A stretch of 38,415 bases of DNA, from contig NZ_LDJP01000013.1 in NCBI RefSeq assembly GCF_001431505.1, positions 1 through 38,415 of the forward strand, read 5' to 3'. Positions 16,746-25,697 of the stretch are shown one piece after another. The number at the start of each line of letters is the position of its first letter. Positions within the stretch are counted from its first letter, which is position 1. This DNA is from Stenotrophomonas daejeonensis (GTDB lineage Bacteria > Pseudomonadota > Gammaproteobacteria > Xanthomonadales > Xanthomonadaceae). The position numbers were made by a program, and so were the translations under genes. The notes beneath the pieces were generated by a model. That model did not search any database. It saw only the letters and a list, made by a program, of their open reading frames with translations, and was not told where the DNA came from.

Positions 16746-17792
16746 ATGTCCTACATCGCCGATCCCGCCCGCTACGACGGGCGCATGCCGCAACGCCGCG
16801 TCGGCCGCAGCGGCCTGACCCTGCCGGCCATTTCGCTCGGGCTGTGGCAGAACTTCGGCGGCGTGGACGTGTTCGAGACCGGCCGCGCCATGCTGCGCCG
16901 CGCCTTCGACCGTGGCGTCACCCATTTCGACCTGGCCAACAACTACGGCCCGCCGTTCGGTTCGGCCGAGGAGAACTTCGGCCGCTGGTACGCCGCCGAT
17001 TTCGCCGCGCACCGCGACGAACTGGTGGTTTCCACCAAGGCCGGCTGGGACATGTGGCCCGGCCCCTACGGCGGCCCCAGCGGCTCGCGCAAGCACGTCA
17101 TCGCCAGTTGCGAGCAGAGCCTGCGGCGCATGGGCCTGGACCACGTGGACATCTTCTACTCGCACCGGGTCGATGCCGACACGCCGCTGGAAGAGACGAT
17201 GGGCGCGCTGGCGCACCTGCACCGCCAGGGCAAGGCGCTGTACGTGGGCATCTCCTCGTATTCGCCGGAACTGACCCGGCAGGCCGCCGCGATCCTGCGC
17301 GCCGAGGGCGTGCCGCTGCTGATCCACCAGCCCAACTATTCCATGCTCAACCGCGACATCGAGGCCGGCCTGCTGCCGGCGCTGGGCGAGCTGGGCGTGG
17401 GCTGCATCGCCTTCTCGCCGCTGGCGCAGGGCATGCTGACCGACAAGTACCTGCACGGGGTGCCGGCCGATGCCCGCGCCAGCCGCAACGGTTCTCTCAA
17501 GCAGAGCATGCTCGGCGAGGCCAACCTGGCGCGTATCCGCGCGCTCAACGCCATCGCCGCCGCACGCGGGCAGTCGCTGGCGCAGATGGCCATCGCCTGG
17601 GTGCTGCGCGATGCACGGGTGAGCTCGGCGCTGATCGGCGCGCGCAACGTGGCGCAGCTGGACGATTCGCTGGATGCCGCGGCGCGGCTGGACTTCAGCG
17701 CCGAGGAACTGGCGCTGATCGAGCAGCACACCGGCGACGGCAACGTCGATATCTGGCGGGTGTCCTCGTCCATCGGTCGCGACGGGGGCTGA
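16746..17792 (+). CDS. gpr: Aldo/keto reductase (YghZ/Gpr-like)
   Basis: 348 residues, very similar along its length to E. coli YghZ (L-glyceraldehyde 3-phosphate reductase, also active on methylglyoxal and other aldehydes). The catalytic tetrad is visible: D and Y in THFDLANNYGPP, K in VSTKAGWDMWPGPYGG, H in DIFYSHRVD. The NADPH-binding end appears as SALIGARNVAQLDDSL. It is a cytosolic TIM-barrel enzyme. It is divergent from frmR, and the FrmR operator is about 110 bp upstream of its start, so shared aldehyde-responsive control is possible but not shown. Confidence 0.92.
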   Translation: MSYIADPARYDGRMPQRRVGRSGLTLPAISLGLWQNFGGVDVFETGRAMLRRAFDRGVTHFDLANNYGPPFGSAEENFGRWYAADFAAHRDELVVSTKAGWDMWPGPYGGPSGSRKHVIASCEQSLRRMGLDHVDIFYSHRVDADTPLEETMGALAHLHRQGKALYVGISSYSPELTRQAAAILRAEGVPLLIHQPNYSMLNRDIEAGLLPALGELGVGCIAFSPLAQGMLTDKYLHGVPADARASRNGSLKQSMLGEANLARIRALNAIAAARGQSLAQMAIAWVLRDARVSSALIGARNVAQLDDSLDAAARLDFSAEELALIEQHTGDGNVDIWRVSSSIGRDGG

Positions 17793-17818
17793 CCCCATCG
17801 GCAGCGCTCGCCGATCCG

Positions 17819-18057
17819 TGCCGGGCAAGCCCGGCACCTGCGCGAAAACATCGCTCGTGGATGCGGGGCTTGCCCCGCATCCACAACAGCCAACCGTAGG
17901 TCGGGGCTATGCCCCCGACGCCGCGTGCGTACCACCGTCGGGGGCATGGCCCCGACCTACGTACTCACGAAATTCGCGACGTAACGACCGTAGGTGCCGG
18001 ACTTGCCCGGCATGGGAGCTTCACCAGCAAGACTTCATGCGGGGCTTGCCCCGCATG
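17819..18057. repeat. Cluster of six GTAG-family palindromes between gpr and gshA
   Basis: The 269-bp convergent gap is almost entirely palindromic: 17819-17838 (GTGCCGGGC...), 17857-17884 (28-bp perfect palindrome with GATGCGGGGC core), 17896-17919 and 17937-17960 (an inverted pair of the GGTCGGGGC type), then 17990-18010 and 18036-18057 (different arms joined by a linker). I see no gene in this gap. Confidence 0.88.
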
Positions 18058-18061
18058 CCCC

Positions 18062-19426
18062 TCAGTAAGCGAATTCGCAGAACAGCGGATCGACGCTGCC
18101 GTACCACTCGCCGTGGAACAGCTCCAGCTTGCGCTCGGCGGCGGTCTTGCCGGAATCGACGATCTCCTGCAGCACGTCGAGGAAGCGGGTTTCGTCCTGG
18201 CCGTCGGCATTGAGCGCGGCACGGCGGCGCAGGCCCTCGCGCGAGATTTCCAGCGCGCGCCGCGCGAGGTCGCGCACCGTGCCATCGCGGAACGGCAGCT
18301 TCATCGCCAGCTTCGGCACGCCATCGCGCAGGGCGTGGCGCTCGGCCATGCTGAAGTCCTTGACCAGGTCCCACGCCGCGTCCAGCGCCGCGTCGTCGTA
18401 CAGCAGGCCGACCCAGAACGCCGGCAGCGCGCAGATGCGGCTCCACGGGCCGCTGTCGGCACCGCGCATTTCCAGGTACTTCTTCAGGCGCACTTCCGGG
18501 AACGCGGTGGTCATGTGGTCGTTCCAGTCGCGCAGCGTGGGCAGCGCGCCGGGCAGCACGTCCAGCTCGCCGCGCATGAACCTGCGGAACGACTTGCCGC
18601 TGGCGTCGATGTAGCGGCCATCGCGGTAGGAGAAATACATCGGCACGTCGAGCAGGTAGTCCACGTAGCGCTCGTAGCCGAAGCCGTCGGCGAACACGAA
18701 GTCGAGCATGCCGGTGCGGTCGGCGTCGGTATCGGTCCAGATGTGCGAACGGTAGCTCAGGTAGCCGTTGGGCTTGCCTTCGGTGAACGGCGAATCGGCG
18801 AACAGCGCCGTCGCTATCGGCTGCAAGGCCAGCGACACGCGGAACTTCTTCACCATGTCCGCTTCGCTGGCGTAGTCGAGGTTGACCTGCACCGTGCAGG
18901 TACGGGTCATCATGTCCAGGCCGAGCGCGCCGACTTTGGGCATGTAGTTCTTCATGATCTGGTAGCGGCCCTTGGGCATCCACGGCATGTCCGCGCGCGC
19001 CCACTTCGGCTGGAAGCCCATGCCGAGGAAGCCCAGCTGCAGCTCGCCGGCCACCTGCGCCACTTCGTTGAGGTGGGTGCCGGTTTCCACGCAGGTCTGG
19101 TGGATGCTCTCCAGCGCCGCGCCGGACAGTTCCAGCTGCCCGGCCGGCTCCAGCGTCACCGAGGCGCCGTCGCGCAGCAGGGCGATGGTGTTGCCGTCCT
19201 CTTGCACCGGCTCCCAGCCGAAGCGGGTCAGGCCGTCGAGCAGCGCGTTGATGCCGCGTTCGCCCTCGAACGTCGGCGGGCGCAGGTCGTCCAGCCTGAA
19301 ACCGAACTTCTCGTGCTCGGTGCCGATGCGCCATTGCGCCTTGGGCTTCTCGCCCGAGGCGATGCTCTGGACCAGCTGGTCGCGGTCGGTGATGGGGGTA
19401 TCGGCGACGTGGCTGGGGCTGGACAA
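18062..19426 (-). CDS. gshA: Glutamate-cysteine ligase, plant/proteobacterial (EgtA-like) type
   Basis: 454 residues. It catalyses the first step of glutathione synthesis, joining glutamate and cysteine with ATP. The family pattern is clear: [12 protein letters not shown] (metal/ATP-binding glutamates), [56 protein letters not shown] and [27 protein letters not shown] segments. The start is TTG at 19426; no ATG or GTG gives a better fit and the reading [18 protein letters not shown] is full length. The glutathione it makes is the cofactor of AdhC/FghA, although the genes are in separate units. Confidence 0.94.
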   Translation of the reverse strand: MSSPSHVADTPITDRDQLVQSIASGEKPKAQWRIGTEHEKFGFRLDDLRPPTFEGERGINALLDGLTRFGWEPVQEDGNTIALLRDGASVTLEPAGQLELSGAALESIHQTCVETGTHLNEVAQVAGELQLGFLGMGFQPKWARADMPWMPKGRYQIMKNYMPKVGALGLDMMTRTCTVQVNLDYASEADMVKKFRVSLALQPIATALFADSPFTEGKPNGYLSYRSHIWTDTDADRTGMLDFVFADGFGYERYVDYLLDVPMYFSYRDGRYIDASGKSFRRFMRGELDVLPGALPTLRDWNDHMTTAFPEVRLKKYLEMRGADSGPWSRICALPAFWVGLLYDDAALDAAWDLVKDFSMAERHALRDGVPKLAMKLPFRDGTVRDLARRALEISREGLRRRAALNADGQDETRFLDVLQEIVDSGKTAAERKLELFHGEWYGSVDPLFCEFAY

Positions 19427-19631
19427 GGGCGATCTCGCGTGGATTCGGGTGGGGCCGGATGTGGGGTTGCAGCCCCGTCACCGCAAGCCGGAACTATATC
19501 GTGCGGCCCCGTGCGCCACGTTGCCGGCCACGGGTTTCAGCATCCTACCGGCGCAGGCTTGACCCGCATTCGCGAGCGCGGCTGCATATCATTCCGCCAC
19601 GGCCCCGCGCCCGTTGCCTAAACTGCCCGGC

Positions 19632-20330
19632 ATGCAACGACACCGCCACAAGGAAATCCACCGCTCCGAACGCGTCGGCTGGCTGCGCGCTGCCGTGCTC
19701 GGTGCCAACGACGGCATCGTCTCGGTGGCCGGGCTGGTGGTGGGCATCGCCGCCAGCGGCGCCTCGGCGGCCACCGTGCTGGCCACCGGCGTCGCCGGCA
19801 CCGTGGCCGGGGCCATGTCGATGGCCGCCGGCGAATACGTCTCGGTGCAGTCGCAGGCCGACGCCGAGCATGCGGACCTGGCGACCGAGCGCCGCGAGCT
19901 GCACGAGGACCCGCATGACGAACTGGAGGAACTGGCCGGCATCTACCGCCGCCGCGGGCTGTCGCCGGAACTGGCGCACGAGGTGGCGGTGCAGCTCACC
20001 GCGCACGACGCGCTGGCCGCGCATGCACGCGACGAGCTGGGCATCACCGACGAACTGCGCGCGCGCCCGCTGCAGGCGGCCGCCGCCTCGGCCAGCGCCT
20101 TCGTCGCCGGCGCGGCGCTGCCGGTGCTGACCGCCCTGCTGGCCCCGGCCCCGCTGGTCACGGCCGCCACCATCGGCTCCACCCTGGCCGGGCTGAGCAT
20201 CACCGGCGCCCTGGCCGCCCATGCCGGCGGTGCCGCGCCGGTACGCGGCGCGGTGCGCGTGGTGTTCTGGGGCGCCTTGGCGATGGCCGCGGCCACCGCC
20301 ATCGGCCGGTTGTTCCATGTCGCACCCTGA
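19632..20330 (+). CDS. VIT1/CCC1 family iron/manganese transporter
   Basis: 232 residues. The N-terminal segment HKEIHRSERVGWLRAAVLGANDGIVSVAGLVVGIA is the signature of the VIT1/CCC1 family, followed by GAMSMAAGEYVSVQSQADAEHADL. A glutamate-rich hydrophilic stretch (about 75-140) could bind metal at the membrane interface, and two to three further membrane segments make up the C-terminus. Relatives export or sequester Fe2+ or Mn2+. The ATG at 19632 is preferred; a TTG at 19614 would add six residues. It is divergent from gshA. Confidence 0.9.
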   Translation: MQRHRHKEIHRSERVGWLRAAVLGANDGIVSVAGLVVGIAASGASAATVLATGVAGTVAGAMSMAAGEYVSVQSQADAEHADLATERRELHEDPHDELEELAGIYRRRGLSPELAHEVAVQLTAHDALAAHARDELGITDELRARPLQAAAASASAFVAGAALPVLTALLAPAPLVTAATIGSTLAGLSITGALAAHAGGAAPVRGAVRVVFWGALAMAAATAIGRLFHVAP

Positions 20331-20408
20331 GCCGGTGGACACCGGTGCACGGCACGCGCCTGCGGCAACCAACGGCGACGCCAGCCGCTGAACCGCGGCG
20401 TGGCCGGG

Positions 20409-20432
20409 GGATCGCCAGCCGGCCGGCGCTAC
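20409..20432 (-). repeat. Degenerate GTAG palindrome at the engB end
   Basis: Read on the minus strand it begins GTAGCGCCGGCCGGCTGGCG, an imperfect palindrome. The TAG of its head is the engB stop codon (20429-20431). The rest of the gap between the VIT gene and engB also holds a small CCGGTG...CACCGG hairpin (20332-20345). Confidence 0.6.
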
Positions 20433-21034
20433 AGCCCCAGCCAGCCGCCGATCACCGCGCGCGCTTCCTCCACGCCCTGCTTCGACTCGCCGGAGAAGGC
20501 CTGCACGCTCACCGTGTCGCCGAACGCGGCGGACAGCTCCTTGCGCACCTTCTGCAGGGTCTGCATCTGCTGGCCGCGGCCGAGCTTGTCGGCCTTGGTC
20601 AGCAGCGCGTGCGCCGGCAGGCCGCGCTGCACCGCGTAGGCCAGCATCTGCCGGTCGTAGTCCTTCAGCGGGTGGCGGATGTCCATCACCACCACCAGCC
20701 CCTTGAGCGCCTCGCGGCTGCGGAAGTAGCTGTCGATGAAGGCCTGCCAGTGCGCCTGCAGCTCCAGCGGCACCTTGGCGTAGCCATAGCCGGGCAGGTC
20801 GACGAGGTGGGCCTCGGGGGTGACCTGGAAGAACACCAGTTGCTGGGTGCGGCCGGGGGTCTTGGAAACCCGGGCCAGTGCGTTCTGCCGCGTCAGCGCG
20901 TTGAGCGCGCTGGACTTGCCGGCGTTGGAGCGGCCGGCGAAGGCCACTTCGGCGCCCGCGTCCGGCGGCAACTGCCGGGCGTTGTGGGCGGAAAGCTGGT
21001 AGCGGGCGCGTTCGAGGAGCTGTGACATGCGCAT
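20429..21034 (-). CDS. engB: Ribosome biogenesis GTP-binding protein EngB/YsxC/YihA
   Basis: 201 residues (199 if the second ATG at 21028 is used). It is a TRAFAC-class GTPase needed for late 50S subunit assembly. The motifs are G1 GRSNAGKS (34-41), G2 around KTPGRTQ (58-64), G3 DLPGYGYAKV (79-88), G4 TKADKLGRGQ and the G5-like FSGESKQG. Length and sequence are ordinary for the family. No strong ribosome-binding site distinguishes the two starts. It is divergent from the cytochrome c4 gene. The TAG stop is formed by a degenerate GTAG repeat. Confidence 0.95.
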   Translation of the reverse strand: MRMSQLLERARYQLSAHNARQLPPDAGAEVAFAGRSNAGKSSALNALTRQNALARVSKTPGRTQQLVFFQVTPEAHLVDLPGYGYAKVPLELQAHWQAFIDSYFRSREALKGLVVVMDIRHPLKDYDRQMLAYAVQRGLPAHALLTKADKLGRGQQMQTLQKVRKELSAAFGDTVSVQAFSGESKQGVEEARAVIGGWLGL

Positions 21035-21137
21035 AGGATCGCACGCCGGGCCGTCGTGCGCCGGCCCGCAGGCGCCCGTTACCGGCCATTTCCGCCCGCT
21101 TTCTGCCACCTCCGCAGGGTTTTGTTGCAGCGCTGCG

Positions 21138-21167
21138 TTGACCCTGCCCTGAATCGGCGCCGATAAT
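21138..21167 (+). promoter_or_regulatory. Predicted sigma-70 promoter of the cytochrome c4 gene
   Basis: TTGACC (21138-21143) and GATAAT (21162-21167) are separated by 18 bp, about 55 bp upstream of the start codon. Both boxes stand out against the GC-rich background. Confidence 0.6.
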
Positions 21168-21220
21168 TCACGCGATGCCGGCCGAAACCCGCCCGGCCCG
21201 GTCCACACGGAGCTTTCCGC

Positions 21221-22000
21221 ATGCGCCACGTTCGCGCTCTTGCCATCACCGCAATAGCAGCCCCCCTCATCGCCATCGTTGCGTATGCGCAGAGCTCGGT
21301 CACCCCGATGCCCGAGGAAGCGCAGGTACAGGTCGCGCCGCTGGAGATCGACCTGAGCAAGGCCCTGCCCGGCGATGCCGCGGCCGGCGAGCAGAAGGCG
21401 CAGGTCTGCGCCGCCTGCCACGGCGCCGACGGCAACTCGGCCATCGAGATGTACCCGCGCCTGGCCGGCCAGAGCGAGCGCTACATCGCCCAGCAGCTGG
21501 CGCTGATCGCCAGCGGCCAGCGCACCGAGGGCATGGTCGCGGTCATGCTGCCGTTCGTCGAAGGCATGACCCCGCAGGACATGCGCGACCTCGGCGCCTA
21601 TTTCGCCACGCAGAAGTCCGGCGCCGGCGTCGCCGACGATGCCGACGTCACCGATGGCGCGTATGCCGGCATGAAGTTCTACGAGATCGGGCAGGCGCTC
21701 TACCGCGGCGGCGACGCCAAGCGCGGCATCCCGGCCTGCATGGCCTGCCACGGCCCCAACGGCGCCGGCAACCCCGGCCCCGCCTACCCGCACATCGGCG
21801 GCCAGCACGCGGCCTACACCGCCCAGCGCCTGCAGCACTACCAGGCCGGGCAGACGCAGGAAACCGACCCGGCCCACTTCCGCATCATGGAACAGGTCAC
21901 CCATTCGCTGACCGAACAGGAAATCCAGGCGTTGTCCAGCTACGTGCAGGGCCTGCACGCCCGCGCCGACGACGTCGACGCTGCGCCCGCGCAGCCCTGA
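21221..22000 (+). CDS. Dihaem cytochrome c4
   Basis: 259 residues. An N-terminal signal peptide (about 1-23, ending AYA) exports it to the periplasm. Two CxxCH haem sites are present, CAACH (63-67) and CMACH (173-177), each in a cytochrome c domain with the typical GADGNS/GPNGAG and YPRLAGQ/YPHIGGQ segments; the two domains are an internal duplication. Axial methionines are likely in the MVAVMLPF and FRIMEQV regions. Cytochromes c4 pass electrons from the bc1 complex to terminal oxidases. It has its own promoter and a terminator at 22037-22066, so it is probably transcribed alone. Confidence 0.93.
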   Translation: MRHVRALAITAIAAPLIAIVAYAQSSVTPMPEEAQVQVAPLEIDLSKALPGDAAAGEQKAQVCAACHGADGNSAIEMYPRLAGQSERYIAQQLALIASGQRTEGMVAVMLPFVEGMTPQDMRDLGAYFATQKSGAGVADDADVTDGAYAGMKFYEIGQALYRGGDAKRGIPACMACHGPNGAGNPGPAYPHIGGQHAAYTAQRLQHYQAGQTQETDPAHFRIMEQVTHSLTEQEIQALSSYVQGLHARADDVDAAPAQP

Positions 22001-22036
22001 GCCACTCGCCACCGCGACCGGTGCAGTGCCGTCCAG

Positions 22037-22066
22037 GAAACGCCGGCCCCCGCAGGCCGGCGTTTC
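22037..22066 (+). terminator. Stem-loop terminator after cytochrome c4
   Basis: A perfect 12-bp stem (GAAACGCCGGCC / GGCCGGCGTTTC) with a 6-nt loop, 36 bp after the cytochrome stop and 22 bp before dsbA. The T-run is short (the TTT of the stem, then CATTTCC). Confidence 0.7.
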
Positions 22067-22088
22067 CATTTCCGCTGGAGCTTTCCCG

Positions 22089-22733
22089 ATGAAATTCGCC
22101 TCGCGCCTGATGACCCTGCTGCTGGTCCTGCTGCCGCTGGCCGCCTGCGCCGCTTCCACGTCCGAGCCGGTGGAAGGGCGGGACTACGACCTGATCGCCG
22201 ACCCCGGCCCGTTCGCGCCACTGGCCGGCAGGATCGAGGTGGTGGAGATGTTCGGCTACACCTGCCCGCACTGCGCCCATTTCGAGCCGATGCTGGAGGC
22301 ATGGACCGCCAAGCTGCCGCGCGACGTGCGTTTCACCGCGGTACCGGCCGCCTTCGGCGGCTACTGGGACGCCTATGCCCGTGCCTACTACGCCGCCGAG
22401 CAGACCGGCGTGCTCGCGCGCAGCCATGCCGACGTATTCAAGGCGCTGCACGAACAACACAGCCTGCCGATGCAGAACGTCTCGCCGCAGGAGCTGGCCA
22501 CCTTCCATGCCGCCTATGGCGTGGAGCCGCAGGCCTACATCGACGCGCTGCGCGGCGAGCAGGTCGAGGCCAGGGTCAAGGCCGCGCGCGAGTTCGCCAT
22601 GCGCACCCGGGTACCGGGCACGCCGGCGCTGATCGTCAACGGCAAATACCTGGTCAAGGGCAACAACTTCCAGGAACTGCTGCGCAACGCCGACGCGCTG
22701 ATCGCCCGCGAGCGCGCCGCCGCCCGCCCCTGA
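22089..22733 (+). CDS. dsbA: Thiol:disulfide interchange protein DsbA, CPHC type
   Basis: 214 residues. A thioredoxin-fold oxidase that introduces disulfide bonds in exported proteins. The active site is C59-P-H-C62, the classic DsbA motif, and the cis-proline loop is VPGTPALIVNGKY. The signal sequence contains LPLAAC with Cys at 20, a plausible lipobox, so it may be a lipoprotein rather than free in the periplasm; cleavage after AAC-AA by signal peptidase I is the alternative. A second DsbA-like gene follows 109 bp later and the two share GxYWDxYxRAYYAAE and xIVNGKYLVKG, so they are tandem paralogues. Confidence 0.93.
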   Translation: MKFASRLMTLLLVLLPLAACAASTSEPVEGRDYDLIADPGPFAPLAGRIEVVEMFGYTCPHCAHFEPMLEAWTAKLPRDVRFTAVPAAFGGYWDAYARAYYAAEQTGVLARSHADVFKALHEQHSLPMQNVSPQELATFHAAYGVEPQAYIDALRGEQVEARVKAAREFAMRTRVPGTPALIVNGKYLVKGNNFQELLRNADALIARERAAARP

Positions 22734-22842
22734 GCCACCCACCGCGCGCCACCGGTTCAGCCGGGCCGGTGCAAAGTGGCATCATGCGCACCGGTCGCCG
22801 CCCGGTGGCCGCCGTACCGACGAATCCGCTGGAGATCCCCCG

Positions 22843-23676
22843 ATGAAGATCCGCCTCGCCCTGGTCCTGACGGCCCTGCTGCCGCTGATGGTCGCCTGCA
22901 CGCCGCAGGACGGCTCGGCCGACGCCACCGCACCGGCCACGCCGGCCGCCACCACCCCCGCGGAGGCCCCGGCCGCCGATGCCGCCGCACCGGCCGATGA
23001 AAGCGCAACCCTGGCCGCGGAGCCGGCTGGCGAAGCCACCGCCGCACCCGCCGAAGACAAGGTCCCGGTACCGGCGCAGGCACGCCTGGTCGGCCCCGAA
23101 CCGGTGGCCGGCACCGACTACGTGGCCATCGAAGGCGGCCAGCCGATCCAGCCGGCCGCCGGCAAGATCGAGGTGGCCGAGGTCTTCAACTACGTCTGCC
23201 CGGCCTGCGCCCGCTTCCAGCCGATGGTCGCCTCGTGGAAGGCCGGCCTGCCCTCGGACGTGAATTTCGTCTACGTCCCGGCCATGTTCGGCAGCTACTG
23301 GGACGACTACTCCCGCGCCTACTACGCCGCCGAGGCGCTGGGCGTGCAGGAAAAGACCCACGACGCGCTGTATGCGGCCATCCACATCGAGCACTCGCTC
23401 AACGGCGAGCTGGGCAGCCACGATTCGCCGCAGGACATCGCCAACTTCTACGGCAAGCACGGCGTCGACGCCAGGACCTTCCTCGACACGATGGGCAGCT
23501 TCTCGGTGGTCGCCAAGGCCAACCGCGCCAAGCAGTTCATCCAGCGCAGCAAGATCACCGGCACCCCGTCGCTGATCGTCAACGGCAAGTACCTGGTCAA
23601 GGGCAAGAGCTACGAGGACATGCTGCGCATCGCCGACCACCTGATCGCCCGCGAGCGCGCCGCCAACGCCCGCTGA
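22843..23676 (+). CDS. DsbA-family lipoprotein with CPAC active site and Ala/Pro-rich tether
   Basis: 277 residues. The signal peptide ends in a lipobox LMVAC (C19), so it is probably a lipid-anchored protein; residue 20 is Thr, not Asp, which favours outer-membrane sorting. Residues 20-80 are an alanine/proline/threonine/glutamate-rich, low-complexity linker. The DsbA domain (about 90-277) has the active site C119-P-A-C122 instead of CPHC and the cis-proline loop ITGTPSLIVNGKY. The change at the dipeptide should alter the redox potential. The tether could let the domain reach away from the membrane. It is paralogous to the preceding dsbA. Confidence 0.9.
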   Translation: MKIRLALVLTALLPLMVACTPQDGSADATAPATPAATTPAEAPAADAAAPADESATLAAEPAGEATAAPAEDKVPVPAQARLVGPEPVAGTDYVAIEGGQPIQPAAGKIEVAEVFNYVCPACARFQPMVASWKAGLPSDVNFVYVPAMFGSYWDDYSRAYYAAEALGVQEKTHDALYAAIHIEHSLNGELGSHDSPQDIANFYGKHGVDARTFLDTMGSFSVVAKANRAKQFIQRSKITGTPSLIVNGKYLVKGKSYEDMLRIADHLIARERAANAR

Positions 23677-23723
23677 CGAGAACGAACCCGGGCCTCCCCC
23701 CGCGCGAGGCCCGGCTGCACGCC

Positions 23724-24488
23724 GTGAACGCCCCCACCCGCACCTTGCGACTGCTGACGGCCAACATCCAGGCCGGCTCCAGCACGCGCCGCTACAGCGA
23801 CTACGTGACCCGCAGCTGGTCGCACGCGCTGCCGGCCGGCAGCAAGCGCTCCAGCCTGGACGCCATCGCCAAACTGGCCAGCGGCCGCGACATCGTCGGC
23901 CTGCAGGAGGCCGACCCCGGCAGCCTGCGCTCGGGCTTCACCAACCAGACCCACTACCTGGCCGAACGCGCCGGCTTCAACTACTGGAGCCACCAGCCCA
24001 ACCGGCGCATGGGCGGCGTGGCCTCCAGCGCCAACGGCCTGCTCAGCCGGCTGGAACCGGTGGAAGTGCAGGACCACGCCCTGCCCGGCCGCATCGGCGG
24101 GCGCGGCGTGCTGCTGGCGCGCTTCGGCGACGACCGCGAAGGCCTGACCGTGGCGGTGGCGCACCTGTCGCTGGGCGTCGGCTCGCGGATGGCGCAGCTG
24201 GATTTCATCGCCGACCTGCTGACCGACCACCCCAACGCGGTGCTGATGGGCGACTTCAACTGCAAGGCCGAGCGCCCGGAAATGCAGGTGCTGTACCGCA
24301 AGACCCGGCTGCAGCCGCCCGGCTGCCTGGTGCCGACCTTCCCCAGTTGGCGCCCGGACCGGGCCATCGACCACATCCTGGTCAGCAGCAGCCTGCAGCA
24401 ACGCTCGGTGGAAGCGGTGCCGGCCGCCTTTTCCGACCATCTGGCGGTGGCGATGTCGATCGACGTGCCGGCCAACGCACTGCGCTGA
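23724..24488 (+). CDS. Endonuclease/exonuclease/phosphatase (EEP) family protein, GTG start
   Basis: 254 residues from GTG at 23724. It has the EEP-fold catalytic pattern: LTANIQ at the start, E62 in GLQEAD, AHLSLG, the metal-binding GDFN (176-179), a DHIL segment and the final SDHLAV (237-241). Members hydrolyse phosphodiester or phosphomonoester bonds in nucleic acids, lipids or small molecules; the substrate is not predictable. No signal peptide is visible. The start is uncertain, but the reading from NAPTRTLRLLTANIQ matches the usual family beginning. It lies 47 bp after the second DsbA gene and may be part of the same transcript. Confidence 0.85.
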   Translation: MNAPTRTLRLLTANIQAGSSTRRYSDYVTRSWSHALPAGSKRSSLDAIAKLASGRDIVGLQEADPGSLRSGFTNQTHYLAERAGFNYWSHQPNRRMGGVASSANGLLSRLEPVEVQDHALPGRIGGRGVLLARFGDDREGLTVAVAHLSLGVGSRMAQLDFIADLLTDHPNAVLMGDFNCKAERPEMQVLYRKTRLQPPGCLVPTFPSWRPDRAIDHILVSSSLQQRSVEAVPAAFSDHLAVAMSIDVPANALR

Positions 24489-24490
24489 AT

Positions 24491-24745
24491 GTGCCGGCCG
24501 CTGGCCGGTATGCGCCATCGCTGCGCGCTGTCGCCCCACGGTTTGCGCCGCAGACCGCGGGCCCCGTCTTGCGTCATCCACACCCCGCGCCTTCGGCGCG
24601 CCCCCTGACTCAGGGGGCTTTGCTCCAGACACATCCGGGAGTGCCGGCCGCTGGCCGGCATCCATACCATGTCGCGTAGGTGCGGGGCTTGCCCCGCACG
24701 GGGCTGGACCGGGAAGGCTTCATGCGGGGCAAGCCCCGCATCTAC
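24491..24745. repeat. Repeat-filled gap between EEP gene and rhtA
   Basis: This ~300-bp convergent gap holds no gene. It contains palindromes at 24491-24510 and 24641-24660 (GTGCCGGCCGCTGGCCGG type), a CCCCCTGA-C-TCAGGGGG hairpin at 24601-24617 that may end the EEP transcript, and a GTAG dimer at 24676-24745 made of GTAGGTGCGGGGC and GTAGATGCGGGGC arms around a linker. Confidence 0.8.
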
Positions 24746-24786
24746 GAGATGTCGGACATACGAGGTTGCCGAGCAACGATCGGGCG

Positions 24787-25641
24787 CTATCGCGACCGCC
24801 GCGCGGTGAGCGTGCTGCCTGCCGAAGCCAGCACCGTGCAGCCGATCGCCAGCCATTGCAGGCCACCGAGCCGCTCGTGCAGCAGCAGCAACGCCCACAG
24901 CGCCGCCACCGCCGGCTCCATGCTGATCAGGATGCCGAAGGTTTCCCTGGGCAGGCGCTTGAGCGCCATCATCTCCAGCGATATCGGGATCGCGCTGGAC
25001 ACCACCGCCACCACCGCCCCGGCCAGCAGCACCCGTGGTTCCAGCAACGCCATGCCGGCATGGGCCACGCCCACAGGCACCACCACCAGCGACGCCGCCA
25101 GCAGCCCCAGCGACACGCTGTGCCCGGCGTGCAGGTGCCCGGCGCGCTTGCCGAACACGATGTACAGCGCCCAGCATGCCGCCGCGCCCAGCGCATACAG
25201 CACGCCCGCCGTATCCAGCGCCGGCCCGCCGGCCACCGGCAACAGCAGCAGCAACCCGGCCACCGCGCAGCCGACCCAGACGAAGTCGATCGGCCGCCGC
25301 GAGGACAGCATCGCCACCGCCAGCGGCCCGGTGAATTCGATGGCCACCGCGATGCCGAACGGAATCGTGTCGATGGCCATGTAGAACAGCAGGTTCATCA
25401 CCCCCAACGCCAGGCCGTAGCGCAGGATCGCGATGCCGTCCGTGCGGCTGGCATGCCAGCGCCACGGCCGCCACAGCGCCAGCAGGAACAGCGCCGAGAA
25501 GCCCACGCGCAGCGCGCTGGTGCCCTGCGCGCCGATCAGCGGGAACAGGTGCTTGGCATAGGACGTGCCGATGGCCAGCGACGTCACCGACCCCAGCACC
25601 GCCAACACCGGCAGCAGCGGTGCGAATCGGGAAGTTTGCAT
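24787..25641 (-). CDS. rhtA: EamA-family exporter, RhtA-like (threonine/homoserine)
   Basis: 284 residues with ten predicted membrane helices, the DMT-superfamily norm. Alignment by eye to E. coli RhtA is close: ASxAKxLFPLxGAxGxxALR, IPFGIAVAIEFTGPLAVAMLSSRRPIDFVWV, GAAACWALYIVFGKRAG, SLEMMALKRLP.ETFGILISMEPAVAAL and the STLTARR end. E. coli RhtA exports threonine, homoserine and some amino-acid analogues; the exact substrate here is inferred. The ATG at 25641 gives full length; the ribosome-binding site is weak. It is divergent from slt. It ends in TAG outside any clear repeat. Confidence 0.87.
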   Translation of the reverse strand: MQTSRFAPLLPVLAVLGSVTSLAIGTSYAKHLFPLIGAQGTSALRVGFSALFLLALWRPWRWHASRTDGIAILRYGLALGVMNLLFYMAIDTIPFGIAVAIEFTGPLAVAMLSSRRPIDFVWVGCAVAGLLLLLPVAGGPALDTAGVLYALGAAACWALYIVFGKRAGHLHAGHSVSLGLLAASLVVVPVGVAHAGMALLEPRVLLAGAVVAVVSSAIPISLEMMALKRLPRETFGILISMEPAVAALWALLLLHERLGGLQWLAIGCTVLASAGSTLTARRSR

Positions 25642-25697
25642 GTGGAAGCGAGGAACGTAGTGAGAGCAACAAGGAACGAGTGAAGACGGGGAGCATC

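Noticed and set aside
17819..18057. CRISPR array between gpr and gshA
   Set aside because: The repeats are palindromes of several subfamilies in both orientations, without constant direct repeats or unique spacers of fixed length.
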